A program made the position numbers and the translations under genes. DNA of 64,000 nt from Negativicutes bacterium. GTDB taxonomy: Bacteria; Bacillota_C; Negativicutes; Sporomusales_B; JARLHX01. Positions 16,274 to 25,001 of this stretch are shown piece after piece (positions within the stretch are counted from its first letter, which is position 1; the number at the start of each line of letters is the position of its first letter). The DNA is taken from positions 11,746 to 75,745 of the forward strand of contig JARLHX010000044.1 in NCBI GenBank assembly GCA_031292035.1, in the 5' to 3' direction. Below the pieces are notes generated by a model that was not told where the DNA came from, did no database searches, and saw only the letters and a program-made list of their open reading frames with translations.

Positions 16274-16693
16274 ATGGTGACGGTAAAAGATAAGGTGCGG
16301 TTTGTGGAAACCGATATGATGGGTGTGGTGCACCATTCGAATTTTTTCCGCTGGTTCGAGATGGGCCGGGTAGAGTATTTGCGGCAAGCCGGCGTCTTTT
16401 TGCTGGATCTTATGGCGGCAGGCATCCTCTTTCCCATCAGCGATGTCAGTTGCCACTATCGCGCTTCAGCCAGGTTTGACGATACCATTGCTATCGAGAC
16501 CACTATGCTGGAACTGAGCAAGGTCAAGATGGTATTTGGCTATCAGGTGCGCAGAGAATCTGACGGTTTGCTGCTGGCTACCGGCAACACGAAAAATGCT
16601 TTTACCGATACTGATGGCAAAGTGATTCGCTTGCCTGCCCTGTATTTCGATAGTCTGCAGGCATTGTTTTTACAAGAGAAAACCGACGGCTGA
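16274..16693 (+). CDS. Acyl-CoA thioesterase, hotdog fold (YbgC/4-HBT type)
   Basis: A 139-residue single hotdog domain. The N-terminus VRFVETDMMGVVHHSNFFRWFEMGR contains the 4-hydroxybenzoyl-CoA thioesterase signature: the Asp of ETDMMGVVHH is the usual catalytic residue, and HHSN follows it. The rest (SCHYRASARFDDTIAIET, then VRRESDGLLLATGNT) is standard. It would hydrolyse a short-chain or aromatic acyl-CoA in the cytoplasm; substrate unknown. Start ATG 16274 follows CAGGAAAA. Coupling to DUF3842 and to acyl-CoA-type genes further down is suggestive. Confidence 0.88.
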   Translation: MVTVKDKVRFVETDMMGVVHHSNFFRWFEMGRVEYLRQAGVFLLDLMAAGILFPISDVSCHYRASARFDDTIAIETTMLELSKVKMVFGYQVRRESDGLLLATGNTKNAFTDTDGKVIRLPALYFDSLQALFLQEKTDG

Positions 16694-16758
16694 TCCTTTT
16701 GGGTGCGATCGCATAGAAAGTCTGGCGTCAACAAACACTATCCCGTGGGGGTGGTGGC

Positions 16759-17571
16759 TTGGACAACGATGCGGCGATCGGGGTTTTTGACTCAGGAATC
16801 GGCGGTTTGACTGTGGTTCGTGAACTGATTAGGCTGATGCCTGAGGAAAAAATTATTTACTTTGGTGATACCGCCCGCGCGCCATATGGCTCGCGGCCTC
16901 CGGCCCAGATTCTGGACTTTATGCACCAGATCTTGCGCTTTTTTTTGGCCCGCAGGGTCAAAATGGCGGTATATGCCTGCAATACAATGACTGCGCTTGG
17001 TCTTGATCAGGCCAGACATTATTATCCCTTTCCCCTGGTGGGGATGAATACCGGCGTACGGCCGGCGCTACGGGCGACAGTCAACAAAAATATCGGAGTG
17101 ATCGCCACACAGGCGACGGTTGCGAGCGGCAAACACGGCAAAACTATCAAGACAGTCGATCCTGGTGCCATTATTTATCCCCAGGCCTGCCCCAAATTTG
17201 TCCCGCTGATCGAGCAGGGCAATCTGGAGGGGCCGCGGCTTGAGGATGCGATCAGGGAATATCTGACGCCGTTGAAAGAGGCGAATGTCGATACCTTGAT
17301 TTTGGGCTGTACCCACTATCCGCTCATCAGCCAGGCTGTCGGCCGGTTCATGGGGCCTGGCGTCACATTAATTGATCCGGCGAGCGAGACGGCACAGGAC
17401 GCCCGCGCTATCCTGGCAAAACACACGGGTTTTGCCAAAGCAGGCATAGGTGGTGTCCGGCTCTGCTTTTCTGCTGATCTGACCAGAGCCCGGCGGTTTG
17501 CTGACGTGATTCTCGGCGAGGTGGCAGTTGATTTCGAACAGGTGGTTTTGCAGGATTACGCTGTTTCGTGA
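16759..17571 (+). CDS. murI: Glutamate racemase
   Basis: A 270-residue Asp/Glu racemase that supplies D-glutamate for peptidoglycan. It shows GVFDSGIGGLTVVREL (Asp11 is the conserved acid), YFGDTARAPYGSR, and the two catalytic Cys at ~74 (ACNTMT) and ~184 (LGCTHYPLI). The segment after the first Cys reads GMNTGVRPA instead of the usual G-V-I-x-P-x pattern, and CNTMT replaces CNTAS, so it is a somewhat divergent member. Start TTG 16759 follows GGGGGTGG. It lies within the operon-like run from 15847. Confidence 0.85.
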   Translation: MDNDAAIGVFDSGIGGLTVVRELIRLMPEEKIIYFGDTARAPYGSRPPAQILDFMHQILRFFLARRVKMAVYACNTMTALGLDQARHYYPFPLVGMNTGVRPALRATVNKNIGVIATQATVASGKHGKTIKTVDPGAIIYPQACPKFVPLIEQGNLEGPRLEDAIREYLTPLKEANVDTLILGCTHYPLISQAVGRFMGPGVTLIDPASETAQDARAILAKHTGFAKAGIGGVRLCFSADLTRARRFADVILGEVAVDFEQVVLQDYAVS

Positions 17572-17604
17572 CGTATATCCTGTGTAAGAGATGGAGGGGT
17601 TGGC

Positions 17605-18141
17605 ATGGAGGTTTTATCTTTTATTTTTCTTTTTGCCGCCATGGTGGCGGTGGCCTTGTGGCTCTATATCGTCCGGCAGGGAGATGCCGAGCTTGAATTT
17701 TTAATGGACCAGCGGACCGATTTCAAGCTGGAGGAGCAGACTGGCCAGACGGCGGCTTTTTCCTGCAATATCCCGTTTGTCAATAAAGGTAGCCAGGATG
17801 GCACCATGATGGATTGTTACCCCCGGCATTTATTGCCTGAGGAACAGTTTGACGCCGTGGAGCTTGTTTCCCGTATTGAACTGGAGACCCGACTCCGCAA
17901 GGATGGCTATTTTGAAGCCCTTATTGTTCCCAAGACCACCGGCAACGCGGTAATCCTCACTCTTTCCTTTCAGGCCAAAAGCGGCGACATAACCGAAGCG
18001 ATGGCCGACATGGTGGATATGGCAGTGGATATTGTCTTCCAGGTGGTGGGCCGCAGCGACTGGTACATAACCAAACAGCGACTGATTGTGCCGGCGGACG
18101 AGCTTGCTCGCGCTTTAACCGCTGGATACAGCGAAGCGTAG
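17605..18141 (+). CDS. Hypothetical single-span membrane protein, 178 aa
   Basis: Not recognised. Residues 3-23 form one hydrophobic N-terminal helix that probably anchors a ~150-residue domain. Its sequence runs through FSCNIPFVNKGSQDGTMMDCYPRHLLPEEQFD, VELVSRIELETRLRKDGYFEALIVPK and IVFQVVGRSDWYITKQRL. The beta-rich pattern (internal VELVSRIELETR, NAVILTLSFQAK) suggests a small beta sandwich. It sits between murI and the CofE-like gene, 12 bases before the latter, so it probably works with that module. Start ATG 17605 follows GGAGGGG. Confidence 0.7.
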   Translation: MEVLSFIFLFAAMVAVALWLYIVRQGDAELEFLMDQRTDFKLEEQTGQTAAFSCNIPFVNKGSQDGTMMDCYPRHLLPEEQFDAVELVSRIELETRLRKDGYFEALIVPKTTGNAVILTLSFQAKSGDITEAMADMVDMAVDIVFQVVGRSDWYITKQRLIVPADELARALTAGYSEA

Positions 18142-18153
18142 GGGGGAAGAAAA

Positions 18154-18816
18154 ATGGCAGAATTGGAGCTTATTCCGGTAAGAACGCGGATTCTTACCCC
18201 GAAAGATAATATAGTTGACGCAATCGAAGAGTTCGCCCAGGGCCAGGTTGGCCCAGGCGACGTAGTGTCGGTGGCCGAAAGTGTGGTGGCAATCACCCAG
18301 GGCCGCCTTATCAGGCCCGAGGAACTCAATCTTTGTTTTCTGGCCCGGTTGCTCTGCCGCTTTGTGCCACAGAAGGGCAGTCTTTCGAGCGCTTACGGGA
18401 TGCAGGCCGCAATGGATGCCGAGGGCAAATGGCGGGTCACCTGGGCCATGCTGCTGGGGATGGCAGCCAAACTCGTCGGCCGCAGCGGTGTATTCTATGA
18501 ACTAGCTGGTGAGCAGGCGGCGCTGATCGATGATGTCACCGGCACCATGCCGCCGTTTGATAAGCATCTCGTTTACGGGCCGCACGATCCGGATGGAGTA
18601 GCCGAAGCCATCAAAGCCCGGCTGGGCTGCCACGGGGCGGCGGTGGCTGACGTCAATGACCTGAAACGGGCAGCCGTTCTCGGCGTGACAACCGGACTTG
18701 ATCCCAAAGAACTGGCGCAAATCCTGATTGACAATCCTTTCGGCAACGCCAGCCAGCGGACGCCGATCGTCATCATTAAAAATTACGCAGAAGTGGCGGC
18801 AAAAGCGACAGCTTAA
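18154..18816 (+). CDS. CofE-like (F420:gamma-glutamyl ligase family) protein
   Basis: A 220-residue protein of the F420_ligase fold. It has IPVRTRILTPKDNIVDAI at the N-terminus, GPGDVVSVAESVVAITQGR with the family Glu-Ser, and IDDVTGTMPPFDKHLVYG and GVTTGLDPKELAQILIDNPFGN in the second half. CofE adds glutamates to coenzyme F420 in methanogens and actinobacteria. F420 is not expected in this host, so the protein probably ligates or binds something else. The genes on both sides suggest acyl-CoA or amide chemistry. The next gene starts 62 bases downstream. Confidence 0.8.
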   Translation: MAELELIPVRTRILTPKDNIVDAIEEFAQGQVGPGDVVSVAESVVAITQGRLIRPEELNLCFLARLLCRFVPQKGSLSSAYGMQAAMDAEGKWRVTWAMLLGMAAKLVGRSGVFYELAGEQAALIDDVTGTMPPFDKHLVYGPHDPDGVAEAIKARLGCHGAAVADVNDLKRAAVLGVTTGLDPKELAQILIDNPFGNASQRTPIVIIKNYAEVAAKATA

Positions 18817-18878
18817 AGGCAGCAAGAGGGTAGACTACAAACAGACTATCCTCTTTGTGCTATCTTGGGAGGTGCCAA

Positions 18879-19856
18879 GTGGCCCGTATCGGCATTACTA
18901 CCACCGTGCCGGTGGAGATTATTTTGGCTGCCGGACATACGCCGGTGGATCTCAACAATATATTTATCAGCAATCCCGAAGCTGCCCACCTGACCGAGGC
19001 GGCGGAAGAGGCCGGTTACCCCCGCAACATCTGCGGCTGGATCAAAGGTCTTTACTCGGTGGTGGTGAACAGTGGCGATATCGATACCGTTATCGCGGTG
19101 ACCCAGGGGGATTGTAGCAACACCCAAGCGCTGATGGAGACCTATCAGATGGCGGGGATCGCCACCATTCCCTTTGCTTTTCCCTATGACCGGGATTATG
19201 ATCTCTTAAGGCTGCAGATGGATAAATTGATCAAGGCCCTGGGAACTGACTGGGAGGCGGTAATGGCCGTAAAGAAGAGGCTGGATGCCGTCCGGGGGCA
19301 GGTGGCCGAGATCGACCGCCTGACCTGGCAGGAGAATACCGTCAGCGGCTGGCACAATCATCTTTTTCAGGTGAGCTGCAGCGATTTTAACGGCGATGTC
19401 GCCGTTTTTGCCCAGGAGACAGCCGCCTTTATCGAGCAGGCAAAGAATGCCGCCGAGAATCGTGAAGACCTTCGTCTGGGTTTTATCGGCGTGCCGCCGA
19501 TTTTGACCGATATTTACGACTATCTGGAACAGATGGGGGCACGGGTGGTTTTCAACGAAGTGCAGCGCCAGTTTGCCATGCCGTTTGCCACCGATGACAT
19601 TGTTGAGCAATATCGTCAGTATACATACCCTTATGGGGTTTTCGGCCGGATCACCGACATCCAGGCCGAGATCGAACGCCGCAACCTGGACGGGGTCATC
19701 CATTATGTGCAAAGCTTTTGTTTTCGCCAGATCGAGGATATGATTTTTCGTCAAAAACTCGAGGTGCCCATTTTGACGGTGGAAGGCGACAAGCCGGGCC
19801 GGTTGGATGCCCGTACCAAACTCAGGATTGAAAGCTTTCTGGAAATGATTCGATGA
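18879..19856 (+). CDS. HgdB-like 2-hydroxyacyl-CoA dehydratase component
   Basis: A 325-residue protein of the 2-hydroxyglutaryl-CoA dehydratase D-component / BcrC family. It begins IGITTTVPVEIILAAGHTPVDLNNIF, typical for the family. It has only four Cys; those near residues 52 (RNICGWIKG), 81 (QGDCSNTQ) and 285 (QSFCFRQIED) fit the three ligands of one [4Fe-4S] cluster. Such subunits do reductive, radical-type chemistry when fed by an activase, and the matching activase is the next gene. No second dehydratase subunit is present, so it may act alone, as single-subunit relatives do. Start GTG 18879 follows GGGAGGTG. Confidence 0.85.
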   Translation: MARIGITTTVPVEIILAAGHTPVDLNNIFISNPEAAHLTEAAEEAGYPRNICGWIKGLYSVVVNSGDIDTVIAVTQGDCSNTQALMETYQMAGIATIPFAFPYDRDYDLLRLQMDKLIKALGTDWEAVMAVKKRLDAVRGQVAEIDRLTWQENTVSGWHNHLFQVSCSDFNGDVAVFAQETAAFIEQAKNAAENREDLRLGFIGVPPILTDIYDYLEQMGARVVFNEVQRQFAMPFATDDIVEQYRQYTYPYGVFGRITDIQAEIERRNLDGVIHYVQSFCFRQIEDMIFRQKLEVPILTVEGDKPGRLDARTKLRIESFLEMIR

Positions 19857-19866
19857 GGTGGATAGC

Positions 19867-20649
19867 ATGTTATGCGGCATCGATATGGGCAGCCGTAGCG
19901 TAAAAATCGTGGTGATGGCCGATGGCTGCATTCGCCAGACAAAAATACTGGAAACGGTGACCTTTTACCGGGAATACGGCCAGCGGAGCGAAGGGCGGCT
20001 GGTGGTCGACTTTGCAGCCCTCGGGCTGGGCGCTATTTCAACGGTAGTAGCCACCGGCTATGGCCGCAATACACTGGACATCGCCGACGCCGTAGTGATT
20101 CCCGAGCTCAAAGCTCACATGCTGGGCGCCATTTGGCAGGTGGGGATCAAGGACTTTACCCTGCTCGACCTGGGCGGCCAGGACAGCAAGGTGATCAAGG
20201 TGCGGGGCGGCAGGATGGTCGGCTTTGAAACCAACGACAAGTGTGCCGCCAGTACCGGGCGGTACCTGGAAAATATGGCGACAGTGCTGGGCATCGGCTT
20301 GGATGAACTGAGCCTGTATAGCGAAAATCCGGTGGATCTTGACGCTACCTGCGCCATTTTTGGCGAGTCCGAACTCATTGGGCGGATTGTTGAGGGAAAT
20401 ACCGTCCCCGAGTTGGCGGCCGGGGTGAATTATACTATTTTCAAACGTATCAAACCGATGCTCGCCGCCCTGACCAGCGAGACCCTGGTTTTTACCGGTG
20501 GGGTGGCGATTGGCGGTGCGCTCAAAGCGATTATCGAACAGGAACTGGGCCTCAGGGTGGTGGTGCCGGAGCTTCCCCAGCTCAACGGTGCCATCGGCTG
20601 CGCCGTATATGCCCGGGAAGTGGGGGATCAACGTGCTGCTAGGAATTGA
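19867..20649 (+). CDS. HgdC-like dehydratase activase (ASKHA ATPase)
   Basis: A 260-residue ASKHA-fold activase. Nucleotide-binding segments GIDMGSRSVKIVV, LLDLGGQDSKVIKV and FTGGVAIGGAL are present. The two Cys that bridge the dimer-interface [4Fe-4S] cluster are in NDKCAASTGRYLE and DATCAIFGESELIG. These enzymes use ATP to push one low-potential electron into the HgdB-like partner, encoded directly upstream. ATG 19867 follows GAGGTGG, 10 bases after the upstream stop. The 3' end overlaps the HyuA-like gene by 17 bases. Confidence 0.92.
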   Translation: MLCGIDMGSRSVKIVVMADGCIRQTKILETVTFYREYGQRSEGRLVVDFAALGLGAISTVVATGYGRNTLDIADAVVIPELKAHMLGAIWQVGIKDFTLLDLGGQDSKVIKVRGGRMVGFETNDKCAASTGRYLENMATVLGIGLDELSLYSENPVDLDATCAIFGESELIGRIVEGNTVPELAAGVNYTIFKRIKPMLAALTSETLVFTGGVAIGGALKAIIEQELGLRVVVPELPQLNGAIGCAVYAREVGDQRAARN

Positions 20650-22300
20650 TGTCGGCGGAACCTTTACCGACGCGGTGGTGGTCGCCGGTGGCGAAGTGCT
20701 GGCCCAGGCCAAAGCTCCCACCACTCATGACGACTTGCTTGTCGGCATACTGGCAGTCATGGACCAGGTTCTGGCCGGCCTTGACGTTGCCAGACTAGAG
20801 AGGGTGGCGCTGTCCACGACAATCGTCACCAACGCGGTGGTGGAAGGCAAGACCGACAGGGTGGGCTTGTTGCTGCTACCTGGTCCGGGTATGGATATCT
20901 CGGCCTTGGTGCCGGAGAACCCCTATCTCCTGTCCGGCTATATCGACCATCGCGGCCGGGAAACGGCCAAGCCGCTGGAGGTTGAAGTCCAGGCCGCTTG
21001 CCGGGAACTAAAAGCTGTAGATGTATTCGCCGTTGTCGGCAAGTTCGCGGTCCGCAATCCACTGCACGAGACGACGGTGGCCGACTGGGTGCGGCGTTTT
21101 GCCGCGCCGGCGTATATCACGACAGGTTCAGCTGTTTCAGGAGCCCTCAACTTTTGGCGGCGGGCCAACTCCGCCTACTATAATTCAGCGGTCTGGCGGC
21201 CTTTTGGCCAGTTCGCAGCCGCCATCAGCCAGGCGATGGCCGAACGCGGCGTCACTGCTCCGGTTTATGTCCTCAAGGCTGACGGCGGCACCATGCCGCT
21301 GGCAGCTGCGGCCCAGCGGCCGGTAGAGGCTGTATTTACCGGGCCGGCGGCCAGCGTGCTCGGCATTATGGCCCTGACGGCGACAGACGGTGAGGCCGTT
21401 TCTCTTGATATTGGCGGCACCACCACCGATATTGCCCTGTGGCGGGACGGTGTCCCGCTGTTTGCCGAGCGGGGAGCGCGGATCGCCGGTTATCCCACCG
21501 CAGTGCGGTCTTTTTGGCTGCATTCGCTGGGCATCGGCGGCGACAGCTTTGTTCGCAGGGAAGAAGGGGTCCTTGTTGTCGGGCCGAATCGCCGGGGGCC
21601 GGCGATGGCGACCGGCGGGCCGGCGCCCACGGTGGCAGATGCGATGATTGTGGCCGGAATGGCGGCCTTTGGCGATAAAGAAAAAGCGGTCGCAGCCATG
21701 CGTCTGGTGGCTGCTGACGGCCAGACGCCGGAAGCGGCGGCCGAGGAAGTTCTGGCATGCGCGGCAGATAAGATTGTCGCAGCCATTGGGGCGATGATCG
21801 ACGAGCGGGCCGCCGAACCGGTGTACCGCGTTGACGACATTGTTCACGGCCTGCGCCCTGCGCCCCGGACGGTGGTCGGAGTGGGCGGTGCGGCTGCCGG
21901 ACTGGCGCCACTGGTAGCCAAGCGTCTGGGCGTGACTTGCACTGTGCCCGCAGGGGCGATGGTGGCTAACGCCATCGGCGCGGCGGTAGCCAGGCCGACA
22001 CTGGAAGTGACCCTAAGGGCCGATACGGCCCAAGGCTATTATACGATTGCTGAAATGGGGCTGAGAGCCAGCCTTCCGAGCAAGCGGTTCGGGCTGGAAG
22101 ACGCCCGGGATCTGGCTGGCTGCCACTTAAGCGAGCGGGCCGCTCAGGCTGGCATTCAAGTGACGGCAGTCGAGACTACCTATGCTGAAGAATTTAACCT
22201 GGTGCGGGGCTTTAGCACTATTGGCAAGATCATTACCTGCCGGCTGCAGATCAAACCCGGCGTATTCAGCGGTATAGCCGGCGAGGGGGGAGCGCGATGA
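20633..22300 (+). CDS. HyuA-like hydantoinase/oxoprolinase-family ATPase
   Basis: A 555-residue ASKHA protein of the hydantoinase A / oxoprolinase family. The N-terminal ATP-binding segment MLLGIDVGGTFTDAVVV is followed by STTIVTNAVVEG. The central region has the second phosphate loop AVSLDIGGTTTDIALWRDG, and the end has VVGVGGAAAGLAPLVAKRL. Characterised relatives hydrolyse cyclic amides or carboxylate ketones at ATP cost. No HyuB partner is adjacent, which is unusual. It starts at GTG 20633, inside the end of the activase gene, and overlaps the next gene by four bases, so translation is coupled on both sides. Confidence 0.85.
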   Translation: MLLGIDVGGTFTDAVVVAGGEVLAQAKAPTTHDDLLVGILAVMDQVLAGLDVARLERVALSTTIVTNAVVEGKTDRVGLLLLPGPGMDISALVPENPYLLSGYIDHRGRETAKPLEVEVQAACRELKAVDVFAVVGKFAVRNPLHETTVADWVRRFAAPAYITTGSAVSGALNFWRRANSAYYNSAVWRPFGQFAAAISQAMAERGVTAPVYVLKADGGTMPLAAAAQRPVEAVFTGPAASVLGIMALTATDGEAVSLDIGGTTTDIALWRDGVPLFAERGARIAGYPTAVRSFWLHSLGIGGDSFVRREEGVLVVGPNRRGPAMATGGPAPTVADAMIVAGMAAFGDKEKAVAAMRLVAADGQTPEAAAEEVLACAADKIVAAIGAMIDERAAEPVYRVDDIVHGLRPAPRTVVGVGGAAAGLAPLVAKRLGVTCTVPAGAMVANAIGAAVARPTLEVTLRADTAQGYYTIAEMGLRASLPSKRFGLEDARDLAGCHLSERAAQAGIQVTAVETTYAEEFNLVRGFSTIGKIITCRLQIKPGVFSGIAGEGGAR

Positions 22301-23619
22301 ACGCCAAACCGTTGGGACTGGTATTTTTCCCGGCGTTTGACTGGGCGATCAGCCCCAGCCACCCCGAGCGGGAGGAACGGCTGCTCTATACCCGCGATCA
22401 GATTGTGGAGGAAGGCCTGCTGGATATGCCTGCCATCCGCGAGTATAAACCACGCCTGGCTCAGGTGAAAGACGCCGAACGGATTCATCTCGGCGTGCCT
22501 GATATCGCTTCGCTGATAACCGACGCCCATCTGGTGTCGGCCGGCGGCGCGATTACGGCGGCTGAGGCGGTGATGCGCCGGGAGGTCTCCCGCGCCTTTG
22601 CCCTGGTCCGTCCGCCTGGTCACCACGCCATGCGGGTGGTGCACGGGACACGGGGTTTTTGCACCATCAACATCGAAGCGGTCATGGTGGAATATCTCCG
22701 CCAGCATCATGGCATCGGCCGGGTGGCCATTGTCGACACCGATGTCCATCACGGCGACGGCACCCAGGACATTTTTTACCATGATCCCGATACCCTGTTC
22801 ATTTCTTTTCATCAGGACGGACGGACCCTCTATCCGGGCAGCGGCTTTACCGACGAGGCCGGTAGCCCCAAAGCCCTGGGGACGACCATCAATCTGCCCC
22901 TGCCTCCCGGGACGACCGACGAGGGGCTGCACTATGTGCTGGATCACCTGATTCTTCCGGTGCTGGAAGAGTTTCAGCCTGATATCATCATCAACTCTGC
23001 CGGGCAGGATAATCACTATAGCGACCCGCTGGCCAACATGGCCATCACTGCCCAGGGCTATGCCCGCCTGGCGGAAAAGCTCAGGGCCGACATCGCGGTG
23101 CTGGAGGGCGGCTATTCCATCGAGGATGCGTTGCCTTATGTCAATACCGGCATTATTTTGGCTATGGCCGGTATGGATTACAGCAAAGTAATCGAACCTG
23201 ATATCGCTAAGGCTCCCCGCGGTGAATCCGAGTCAGCCAGGGCTTATATCAAGCAGCTGGTTGCCAAACAAAACGGTCTGTGGAAAGACCGCAGTCGGCT
23301 CAGCCGGGAAGCGGTGGCCAAGGCCGGCGATTATTGGCAGCGGCGGCGGGGCATCTATTATGACGACAGCGGGATCAACGAACAGCAAACCGAGAAACTT
23401 CGGCTTTGTCCCGACTGCCAGGGGGTACTGACCATCGCCACCGAAGCCGAGGGGCATCGCTTCGGCGGCAATACAGCCTTTGCCGCAGTCATTCCCCGCC
23501 ACTCCTGTCCGCGTTGCCGGCAAGAGGGCCGGGACGCCGTGCTGGCGGCCCGCAAGGCAGGACAATATCAGCACTGTTTTATCCAGGACCGGGAACGGGA
23601 TGAGTTGGAAAGAGTTTAA
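22297..23619 (+). CDS. Histone-deacetylase-family zinc hydrolase with C-terminal zinc ribbon
   Basis: A 440-residue class II HDAC/AcuC-like deacylase. Active-site parts are visible: RPPGHHAMR (His pair), GFCTINIE, VDTDVHHGDGTQDIFY (zinc Asp/His), and LEGGYSIEDA near the end of the domain. The last ~80 residues carry two CxxC pairs (CPDCQG and CPRCRQEG), an added zinc ribbon not usual in AcuC. Bacterial members deacetylate proteins, polyamines or small amides. Its start overlaps the HyuA-like stop, so it belongs to the uncharacterised module from the CofE-like gene on. Confidence 0.88.
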   Translation: MNAKPLGLVFFPAFDWAISPSHPEREERLLYTRDQIVEEGLLDMPAIREYKPRLAQVKDAERIHLGVPDIASLITDAHLVSAGGAITAAEAVMRREVSRAFALVRPPGHHAMRVVHGTRGFCTINIEAVMVEYLRQHHGIGRVAIVDTDVHHGDGTQDIFYHDPDTLFISFHQDGRTLYPGSGFTDEAGSPKALGTTINLPLPPGTTDEGLHYVLDHLILPVLEEFQPDIIINSAGQDNHYSDPLANMAITAQGYARLAEKLRADIAVLEGGYSIEDALPYVNTGIILAMAGMDYSKVIEPDIAKAPRGESESARAYIKQLVAKQNGLWKDRSRLSREAVAKAGDYWQRRRGIYYDDSGINEQQTEKLRLCPDCQGVLTIATEAEGHRFGGNTAFAAVIPRHSCPRCRQEGRDAVLAARKAGQYQHCFIQDRERDELERV

Positions 23620-23649
23620 ATGGCGAACAATGGGAGGTAACAACCAGCT

Positions 23650-24393
23650 ATGACCAGAATTGACGGACGCCAGGCGCTCGAACTGCGCCAAGTAAAGATA
23701 ACCCGCAACTATCTGAAATACGCCGAAGGATCGGTGCTGGTGGAGTTTGGCGATACCAAGGTGCTGTGCGCAGCCAGCGTGGAAGAAAAGGTGCCGCCCT
23801 TTCTCAAGGGGATGGGTGAGGGGTGGGTTACGGCCGAGTATTCGCTGTTGCCCCGGTCGACCCAGACCCGGAATATTCGCGAGGCGGCTAAAGGCAAGGT
23901 AACCGGGCGGACGCACGAGATCCAGCGGCTGATCGGCCGGGCGCTCCGCAGTGTAACCGATCTCAAAGCCCTCGGTGAGCGGACCGTCTGGATCGACTGC
24001 GATGTCATCCAGGCCGACGGCGGCACCCGCACCGCGTCGATAACCGGAGCATTCATTGCCCTGTTTGATGCCGTAAATACCCTCTATACCGATACGGAAA
24101 AACCCTTTCCCATCAAGGATTTTCTCGCTGCAGTCAGTGTTGGCGTCGTAGGTGAGGCTGTTATGCTTGATCTTTGTTATGCCGAGGATTCCAGCGCCAT
24201 TGTCGATATGAATCTGGTGATGACCGGCAGCGGCCAGGTGGTTGAAGTGCAGGGCACCGGGGAGCAGCGGCCGTTTACCAAAGACCAGCTTGCCGCCATG
24301 CTCGCCGCCGCCGAACAGGGAATCAACGAACTCATTGATTATCAAAAAGATCTCCTGGGAACCCTTTCCTGGCGAGTAGGGCGGGAAGGATGA
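23650..24393 (+). CDS. rph: Ribonuclease PH
   Basis: A 247-residue phosphorolytic 3'-5' exoribonuclease that trims tRNA 3' ends. It begins [28 protein letters not shown] and has [34 protein letters not shown] (the phosphate/RNA-binding Arg cluster) and [17 protein letters not shown] [15 protein letters not shown]. Length is standard. The 3' end overlaps rdgB by four bases, a common rph-rdgB pairing in Firmicutes. GGGAGG sits about 13 bases before ATG 23650. Confidence 0.95.
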   Translation: MTRIDGRQALELRQVKITRNYLKYAEGSVLVEFGDTKVLCAASVEEKVPPFLKGMGEGWVTAEYSLLPRSTQTRNIREAAKGKVTGRTHEIQRLIGRALRSVTDLKALGERTVWIDCDVIQADGGTRTASITGAFIALFDAVNTLYTDTEKPFPIKDFLAAVSVGVVGEAVMLDLCYAEDSSAIVDMNLVMTGSGQVVEVQGTGEQRPFTKDQLAAMLAAAEQGINELIDYQKDLLGTLSWRVGREG

Positions 24394-25001
24394 CCGAGCT
24401 TGTCGTGGCGTCAGGCAATCGGGGCAAGGTGGCCGAAATCGCCGCTGCTCTGGCGGCTCTGCCGGTGACGGTGCTGGCTCTTGCCGACTTGGGCGCGGTG
24501 CCGGAGGCGGTGGAAAGCGGCGATACCTTTGCCGCCAACGCTGTTCTCAAGGCCACCCATTATTCGCTGTATACCGGCAAACCCTGTCTGGCTGACGATT
24601 CCGGACTGGAAGTCGACGCCCTTGGCGGAGCGCCAGGCGTATTTTCGGCGCGCTACGCCGGCGAGGGAGCAGGCGATGCAGCCTGCAACGGGAAATTGCT
24701 GACTGAGCTTGCTGGAGTCCCAGCGGCCGACCGCAGCGCTCGTTTTCGCTGTGTGCTGGCTTATGTCTCTCCCGACGGAGTGCTGCTGACCGCCGAAGGA
24801 AGCTGCGAAGGGCAGATTTTGTGCGAACCCAGGGGAACGGGTGGTTTCGGCTATGATCCGTTATTTTTCGTTCCTTCTTTGGGCAAAACGATGGCCGAAA
24901 TGACGCTGGCGGAGAAAAACGCCGTCAGTCACCGGGGGCAGGCCCTCAGGAATATGGCCACAAAATTGGCGAGGTATTTTCATGAGAATCGGTGTGATTA
25001 G
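24390..25001 (+). CDS. rdgB: XTP/dITP diphosphatase (RdgB/HAM1)
   Basis: A 203-residue house-cleaning pyrophosphatase that removes dITP, ITP and XTP. It has [59 protein letters not shown] and [23 protein letters not shown]. These are all HAM1 motifs, with the catalytic Asp in DDSGLE. It overlaps rph upstream (ATGA) and the metallophosphoesterase gene downstream by 20 bases. Confidence 0.95.
   Translation: MTELVVASGNRGKVAEIAAALAALPVTVLALADLGAVPEAVESGDTFAANAVLKATHYSLYTGKPCLADDSGLEVDALGGAPGVFSARYAGEGAGDAACNGKLLTELAGVPAADRSARFRCVLAYVSPDGVLLTAEGSCEGQILCEPRGTGGFGYDPLFFVPSLGKTMAEMTLAEKNAVSHRGQALRNMATKLARYFHENRCD

Noticed and set aside
18502..18825. 107-aa open frame on the minus strand inside the CofE-like gene
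   Set aside because: Shadow of a conserved coding region; no ribosome site.
23233..24345. 370-aa open frame on the minus strand
   Set aside because: Antisense to rph and the end of the HDAC-like gene; those two have clear motifs and ribosome sites.
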